From Chimonanthus salicifolius (taxonomy: Eukaryota > Streptophyta > Magnoliopsida > Laurales > Calycanthaceae), in contig CM023542.1 in the NCBI GenBank assembly GCA_013350335.1, positions 5,076,025 through 5,140,024 of the forward strand: 64,000 nucleotides of DNA. The letters run 5' to 3'. The notes under the pieces are model-generated. The model saw only the letters and a list, made by a program, of their open reading frames with translations, made no database searches and was not told the origin of the DNA. Shown here piece by piece: positions 57,931-64,000 of the stretch. Positions within the stretch are counted from its first letter, which is position 1. The number at the start of each line of letters is the position of its first letter. Position numbers and translations under genes: made by a program.

Positions 57931-60900
57931 TCACAGAAATGGAGGCAGTATCACCCATCGCCGTGGATATTTTGGCCTTCCCTCCTTCCCATCGAATAAC
58001 TGCAGAAGGCAGATGGTGTAAATGTAAGAAATAAAATAGGAACACAGGTACCCATGTTTGCAAACATTTAGTAGAACAAATCTAGGAACATATTCCAAGT
58101 AGGTGCCAATAGACCAAGGGAAAGGCTTTAACTTGTTGATGTGTTTTGAGTTGGGATACACATCAAATAAAAATGGTTGGGTAGGCTGGAAATGCAGAAA
58201 TTAGAATGCTGGCCCACAACGAAAGAGTAAATGGATTTGAAAACAATGAAAAAAACACAGCAATGCTAGACATGCATCAAATTAAAATACCTCATTTGAA
58301 GTGATATCTGAAGTGAAGTACTAAGTGAACTACTAAAAAACATTTTAAACTCAGAAATGCTTGGACTTTTTTAGTCAGTAAAATCAATCTGTATACACTT
58401 GGAGCAGTGTAATTTATTTTTTTAAAAACCATATTCAGAGGGTGGTGTTTTTCACCCCAAAAAAAGGGGATAGTGTTTCTCGAACCTTCCACTTCAAATC
58501 TTACTCTACACCTGTTGCCAAAACTGATTTGAAGGGAGGGAGGCAAAGAGTATTCAACCGTGATTTTGGACTTTAATTTGCAATGACTAAACGGCGAAGA
58601 GAACAACCATCCATTCACTCATTCAATTTTAGAGTCTGTTCCTGCTAAAACTGGCTTCACAGAAAAGCACTGAACACTCAGTCATTTTAAGAATATCCAA
58701 ACTCACAGAGGAACTGGGCAACCACAACAATGATCAGATGTGTTGTGGTACAAATACAATAAATGTAGCAATACTTGGAGCACTGACCTAATAGTATCCA
58801 TCCAAAATATTACTACTCATTCTATAGAACAGTCTGTAAAGCATCATGCAGAATGCAATCCTTTACATAGGTTGGTTAAGGTGTAAAACAAAAAAATTCC
58901 TTCACCCTTTTGCACCATATACAACAGTTATCAAGTCTTGTCACATGGTAAACTGAATTCTATACCTAATTGGTTCGATCCTAAACAAAAGTTAAAGTTT
59001 AAACTTAAAACCCTATTTTACCAATGCTGACTGCTCATTCATAATTTCTATCCTTCCATTTTTCTACATTTTTTTCCAGGTAAGATCAAGTTCTGCTACA
59101 TTTATATGCCAGTTCACGAATCGTATACAGGAGACTGATACCAAAATAATCAGTGAAGTCCTCAACTCAAGAAGGGTTGGTAACCAGCTGGGCTGCATCA
59201 GTTCCAATGTGCTCCATACTCAGTTTTGGAGTTGGGTCAGTTGGGTTATAAGATAAATGGGTTTGCTAGGATCAGTAACTTTTCTAGGAGGGGACCTTCC
59301 GATAATCAAGTAAAGAGGGGGCCATGGACATGCCCATCCAATAGCCATCCTAATCAGACTAGACATTGAGTCACATCATGTTCTCAAACTATGATGGTAA
59401 TTAACTTACTACCTTTAAAAAGCATTATTTTCCAGACATTAGAAACATGAAAACATTCAAGATAGAAATGTTCCTTCGTGCAAGCAAGATGGGTTACCTT
59501 TCTCAAACGGCGGTGCTTCGCAAGGGCCCAATTGGTCATAATAAAAGCAGCCACCACAAGGAACACATAACCCGCAACTGTTTGCGTGGCAATATTGAAA
59601 CCAAGCCACTGATATATCTCTGTAGTGTAGTTTGCACAAGTCACTATATTGAACAAAAATCCAGATGGAATCTGATATCCACCATTACCATCAGGACTTC
59701 TTAGGTTGCGTAACAGGATATGGCAATAGAAATTTGATAGTTGACAGATCAACCCGAGGCCAAACCCAATCTTCATTTGCAGGTCACTAACAGGTGTATA
59801 GAGGGGATGGTTCACATAATATGCAACATATGAGCCAAAACTCCAATAGTAAGCACAGTTCCTGAACACATTGGATAGAGGAGATGTTGCATGACTGAAG
59901 CGGTGAACAAAGAAGGTCTCCATGATACGCTTGAAGTAATGGAAGCACCAGTAGTACATGGCATAGGTCTGGACACGGTGAATGACTCGCTCACCCGTAT
60001 AACCAAAATACTGATAAACTGGGTAGTAATAAAAGATGGGGTAGATGATCAAAGGGCCCAAATACTCCCAGAAGAAAAGAGTGCTGTAAGAAATCTGAAT
60101 GCCCAAGTCCTTAAACACCACAGTAAGATTGTTTGCGTTTCCATCACAGTAATCTTGGAGATTCTTCTTAGGATGAAGAACAACAGGTTTCACACGGGAT
60201 CCAGGTTGGAGGGGAAGAGTAAGGCGCTGTCGTGAAGGATAATACTTCTTCTCTGTTTAACATAGAAACAATGAAGTTAGGCATCTATAACTACGTCCTA
60301 AAGTAAATAGCATAAGAAAATTGCAAGCCGATATTAATCGTCACTCGTAAACTTATAACCACCATTGTCATCACAGCCATTTTCTGTTTTTTTTTTTTTA
60401 AGACCAAGGTATCCAAGCATCACACCTGACTAATCCTTGGGGCATGTGTAAACCTCCCAATCCGCACACACCGAGTATAGAACTAAAGGGGTGGCCCTTT
60501 TTGTGTTGAGGGGGTTTGATTCCAAGACCTCCCACAAACAAGGGTGGGAATTGACCATCAAACTAACCCCTCAGGGTTATCACAACCATTTTCTCTTATA
60601 CTATAATCAGTAATTTTTTTGTTTATTTAATTCTGATGTAAATGATGATCGGTGCTAGTGTAGAATCAGTTACTTCTAGATTGTAAGTTTAGTCTGGAAA
60701 TCACTAGCATGCTTATTTGACTACCAGAATGGGCATAGACGCAGTATCATCCAATGCATGTGACATGGTTGTAATCTGTATAACTTGCAGTCTCTTCAAT
60801 TGAAAAGGTTGAGTTCTCTTATAACTTTGTTTTAAAAGTAACAAGGATCAGTGTACCATCATGTGTAAAACTAATTTAGAATTTGATGAGGACATCACAC

Positions 60901-63900
60901 CAGGAAATGAAAGAGAAGAAAGCTTCGTTTTCGACCGTCGCAAGTGTAGGGTGAAACTAGCTAGTTTGAGCTATTCAATGGTAGGTTTGCTGCATGTGGA
61001 CCCCACACATGAGCCCGGTGCCTATTCAAGTTCTTAATGGACCCCAATTGGAGGAGCGTTGCACGGCCAAAATCCTAATGTAAAGAGGGAATTCGAATGA
61101 AGCAAGGCGAAGGTGTAAGTTAGCTAAAATTTACCCAATTTAGCTAAATTCTCTCATTGGCAGAAAATGTACAACAACTTTGCGGCATAATGCAAGCATA
61201 ATTGAGTTATCAAACGACATCAGATTTTGATGAAATTAGGTTTGTTGTAAAGATTATTCAATGACCTTTCCACCAAGCTCAAGTTTACACAAATCGGGAC
61301 AAATTAAAACTTAAACAGATTTTAACTAATGATTTCCACACATCTTTTTTAATTTTTTTGGAGCAATGCATTTTAAAATTAAGTTGCACGAAAGAAATGG
61401 TTAGTTATAAAACTGGATAAAGTGTATGGTGACAAAAAAAAATGCATGGTGGCTCAGTGACCGGCTTTCTGCATGTAATCACCAATCTGTGAAAGAAAAT
61501 TAAATAAAAAATAACTGTGGAGGCAGTATCTCATCAACTATTAGCCTAGCACATCACCTAACAAGGAATTCATCTTTAATTGAGTCATTGACAAAGAACA
61601 TATAACAAATTGTGAAAGCTTATGAGGCATTTCAATGAACTCAAAATTGTAAATGGTTTGAATACTTTATAGATTGGATGCCCGTGGGTATTTGCCCTTT
61701 GTGTGAAGTCGAGGAGACAGTGGACCATTTGTTAAGCAAGTGCCACTTCACGTGGGTTGTGTGGTACTTGTTCTTGAGGTTGTTTGGATGCCTGTGGGTC
61801 TTAGGAAGTGGAGTGGAGGATCTATTGGTGGCTTAGATGTTGTGGGGGGGGGGGGGGGGGGGGGGGTGGAGGGGTGGTTTGGTTTAGAGGTAGGCATGGA
61901 GTGGCCTGGAAAATGGTTCCATTCGCAGTCTTTTGGACAATTTGGAAAGAACGCAATGGGAGGATTTTTGAAGAAAAGATAGGACTCCTAGAGATGTGTT
62001 TGAGAAGGCGAAGTGGCAGGTGGTTGGTTGGTTGTCTGTTTGCAAAGAATTTCGGGGTCTTGCTCTAAGGATTTCTATTTGTCTTGGGAAGGGTGTATGA
62101 AAGGGTTTGGTAGAGTTAGAAAGCGCTCTATTAAGTGGGAAGCGCCTCCACTAGGTTCATGTAAATTCATGGCTGACGGAGCTGCAAGGGATAAACCCGA
62201 ACCGGCTGGAATTGATGGAGTGTTTCATGATGATAGGGGTAGAATGTTGGCAGCTTTTTTCCGAATCAGTAGAATCAATGGAATCAAATGGGGCTAAACG
62301 GAGAGCAATTAAGAAGGCACTTCAGGTTCAATCTATGTTTAGGAGCGGTAACCACATTATCGAAAGTGACTCAACTAATGCCATCTCCTGGGCTAGTAAT
62401 AGGAAATCCCCCCGTGGAGGTTGGTTTGTATTGCTAGGGACATTTGGAGGCTGTGGAGACTGGGTGGCATCACTTTTACTAGTTCACCTCGTTCAGCAAA
62501 CTGCGTAGCAGATTTTTTGGCGAAAGCTGGTGTTCATATACAAGCACCGGCTTTGGAAGTTTTTTCTTCTCCCCAACCTTAGGAATTAGGGGAATAGGGT
62601 CTCCTTTTGGACCCCAATGTGGGGTGGATTCTTTGATGTATTTTTCCTTTTATTTCTTGTTTCTCTTGTTCTTTTTGTTTCTTGCTCTTTTCCTTTCTGA
62701 GTATATATCTCCTATACTCAAATCCTTCTTATGTATTCTCTTCTTATTTTAATGAAATTCAATCGTTAATGTTTAAAAAAAAAAAATTATAGATTGGATG
62801 GCTATTTACTATGTATTTAGTAAAACGGTAAATGTGGATGGAATATTTGTTTCTGCCTTCAATTTCAGAGAGACAGAGAGAGAGAGGCAAAGAACAACCA
62901 TTCCACTTTCATTGATAATATGGAAGGCATAAAACAGGAATCCCCCACTTTACCCAATTTCCAACTTTTGTACCATCCCAAGCACGTAATAAAACATACA
63001 GTTTGATAGCCATCTGTTCTGCAAAAAATATTCAAAAGCATTGGGACTTGGGATGCATCCAAATCATAGTTTTAGAAATAGGAAAAAAAAAAACTTGCCT
63101 GAGTTCACTTGACTCAACTGGAATTTAAGTTGAAGAGCTGGCAAGTTATAGCTAATTTAGTAAAAAAATCAGAGAAAACTTACTGACCCAATGCAGTTGG
63201 CGTTTTGAGTCAATTCTAAGTATCAAGTTCTTAAACCATGATATGTGCCCACAGTAAGCAAGCAAGCAAAATAAGCAAAGATAAGGCTTTTCTTTCATAT
63301 AAATTATTCCAAACAGTTCAAACCAAATGATTAAGAATCACTTACTTCGGGAATGAATCGCCTCTTGCAGGTCACTCACAGTAGCCTGCAGAACACCAGA
63401 AACAGTAAAATACCATACGGAAAAAACACAATGACATTACCTACTTCACACCTAGAAAAAATTTAGTGATTGGGATGCAATTTATGAAAATAGAAAAGGA
63501 GTGAATATATGTCACAATGAAGTGTGAGTGCAGGTTTGATTCACCATTTACCTTAATAAAGGCACTTGCAGCAAAATTAACATTCATTGAGGTGGTTCGT
63601 ATTGTGTAGAAGAATGACTGAAAGTCAGTCTCATAGGGACACATGGCATATTTACGGATGTTCTAATATAACAAAATGGCTCTATATAATTATATAAATT
63701 CTCACTGGCGGAATTGTGAATTTCCAATGATTGAAGCTATCTAATCCCAACCCGTGTTAGGGCCGTTGCAAATATCGAAAGCTAGGATGTATCAAGCCTG
63801 TCAAACTAGCCATCCAGAAAAGATGAAGATAGATCTAATATCCACTGAGAACTTGGGGGGAAATGAACCTCCGACACGAGATCGATGGAAATCAAACAGA

Positions 63901-64000
63901 AATGATAGAAAGAAGCAAAAAAACAAAGGCCCCAGATGAGAAAATTACCGAATCTTTGAGCTCAATCCCTCCCTTGATGATTTCCTTTCCGCTCCTGGAA
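57931..64000 (-). CDS. CER10: Very-long-chain enoyl-CoA reductase (ECR / CER10), 5' edge cut
   Basis: Four exons on the minus strand: beyond 64000 to 63949, 63385-63346, 60252-59498 and 57999-57931 (TGA). Visible protein is 304 aa against 310 in Arabidopsis as I recall it, so about six N-terminal residues are missing. A ubiquitin-like N-terminal region ([20 protein letters not shown]) is followed by the steroid-5-alpha-reductase-type membrane domain: [40 protein letters not shown], and [20 protein letters not shown] with the C-terminal NADPH-binding region, then [14 protein letters not shown]. It performs the last reduction of the ER fatty-acid elongation cycle, making very-long-chain acyl-CoAs for waxes, sphingolipids and seed oils. 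All joins keep frame. Intron 2 (60253-63345) holds a SINE and a LINE. Looks functional. Confidence 0.97.
58000..59497 (-). other. ECR intron 3 (1.5 kb)
   Basis: Bounded by the GT donor at 59497-59496 and the AG acceptor at 58001-58000. No transposon ends or other genes were recognised. Confidence 0.8.
60386..60578 (-). mobile_element. SINE (193 bp) with 16-bp target duplication, ECR intron 2
   Basis: ATCACAGCCATTTTCT (60370-60385) and ATCACAACCATTTTCT (60579-60594) flank it, one mismatch. The 3' half, ACACATGCCCCAAGGATTAG and GGATACCTTGGTCTT plus oligo(A), matches the SINE at 31979-32169. Length is nearly identical (193 versus 191). Confidence 0.9.
61681..62786 (+). mobile_element. 5'-truncated L1-type LINE with 14-bp target duplication, ECR intron 2
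   Basis: TTATAGATTGGATG flanks it (61667-61680 and 62787-62800). It starts at the end of the RT zinc-binding domain ([17 protein letters not shown]), continues through [19 protein letters not shown] and an RNase H segment ([16 protein letters not shown]), and ends in oligo(A) at 62773-62786. A G homopolymer of about 24 bases sits at 61843-61866. Frameshifted and dead. Confidence 0.93.

Noticed and set aside
59891..60235. 114-codon plus-strand frame opposite the ECR gene
   Set aside because: Antisense shadow of the large ECR exon 59498-60252.
1..64000. CRISPR arrays, bacterial operons, phage or viral genes
   Set aside because: Nothing of the kind was seen; introns, TRIMs, SINEs and LINEs make this plant nuclear DNA throughout.

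Overview
This is a 64 kb piece of a plant nuclear genome, from an angiosperm. The evidence is GT-AG introns, 5' UTR introns, AT-rich intergenic DNA, plant-type transposons and four plant protein genes. The introns are long and heavily loaded with non-LTR retrotransposons, which suggests a species with expanded introns. The species cannot be fixed from the sequence alone.

Layout. (1) 1-4965, minus strand: the 5' part of a Pumilio/PUF RNA-binding protein gene (APUM5/6 class), with an apparent one-base frameshift in its first coding exon. (2) 4966-12700: AT-rich intergenic DNA with a 5'-truncated L1-type LINE and three hAT-type MITEs, two of them packed with the palindrome ATCGGCCGAT. (3) 12708-about 19985, minus strand: an F-box protein gene of the FBP7 type (234 aa, four coding exons, 5' UTR intron). 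(4) 20865-40526, plus strand: a complete gene for V-ATPase catalytic subunit A (20 coding exons joining to exactly 623 aa), divergent from the F-box gene across about 650 bp. Its introns hold LINEs (one nested in another), SINEs, a TRIM, a solo LTR nested in a LINE, a gene-derived fragment and three tandem duplications of about 90 bp. (5) 40527-51300: intergenic DNA with a tRNA-Lys(CUU) gene carrying a D-stem mismatch, two more MITEs, a degenerate TRIM and a SINE. (6) 51349-51783, plus strand: an intronless SIAMESE-RELATED (SMR) CDK inhibitor. (7) 52000-57900: intergenic DNA with SINEs and a complete TRIM. (8) 57931-64000, minus strand: very-long-chain enoyl-CoA reductase (ECR/CER10), complete except for about six N-terminal codons beyond the window edge.

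The protein genes do not form a pathway; they are ordinary neighbours on a plant chromosome. The most unusual material is the mobile-element record. Many insertions can be delimited to the base by target-site duplications (TSDs). The best candidate for something not yet described is a set of hAT-type MITEs built from ATCGGCCGAT palindromes, two with a CGCGGTTTTT-like core. Exon joins come from splice-site and protein-continuity reasoning; no alignment or transcript data were used.
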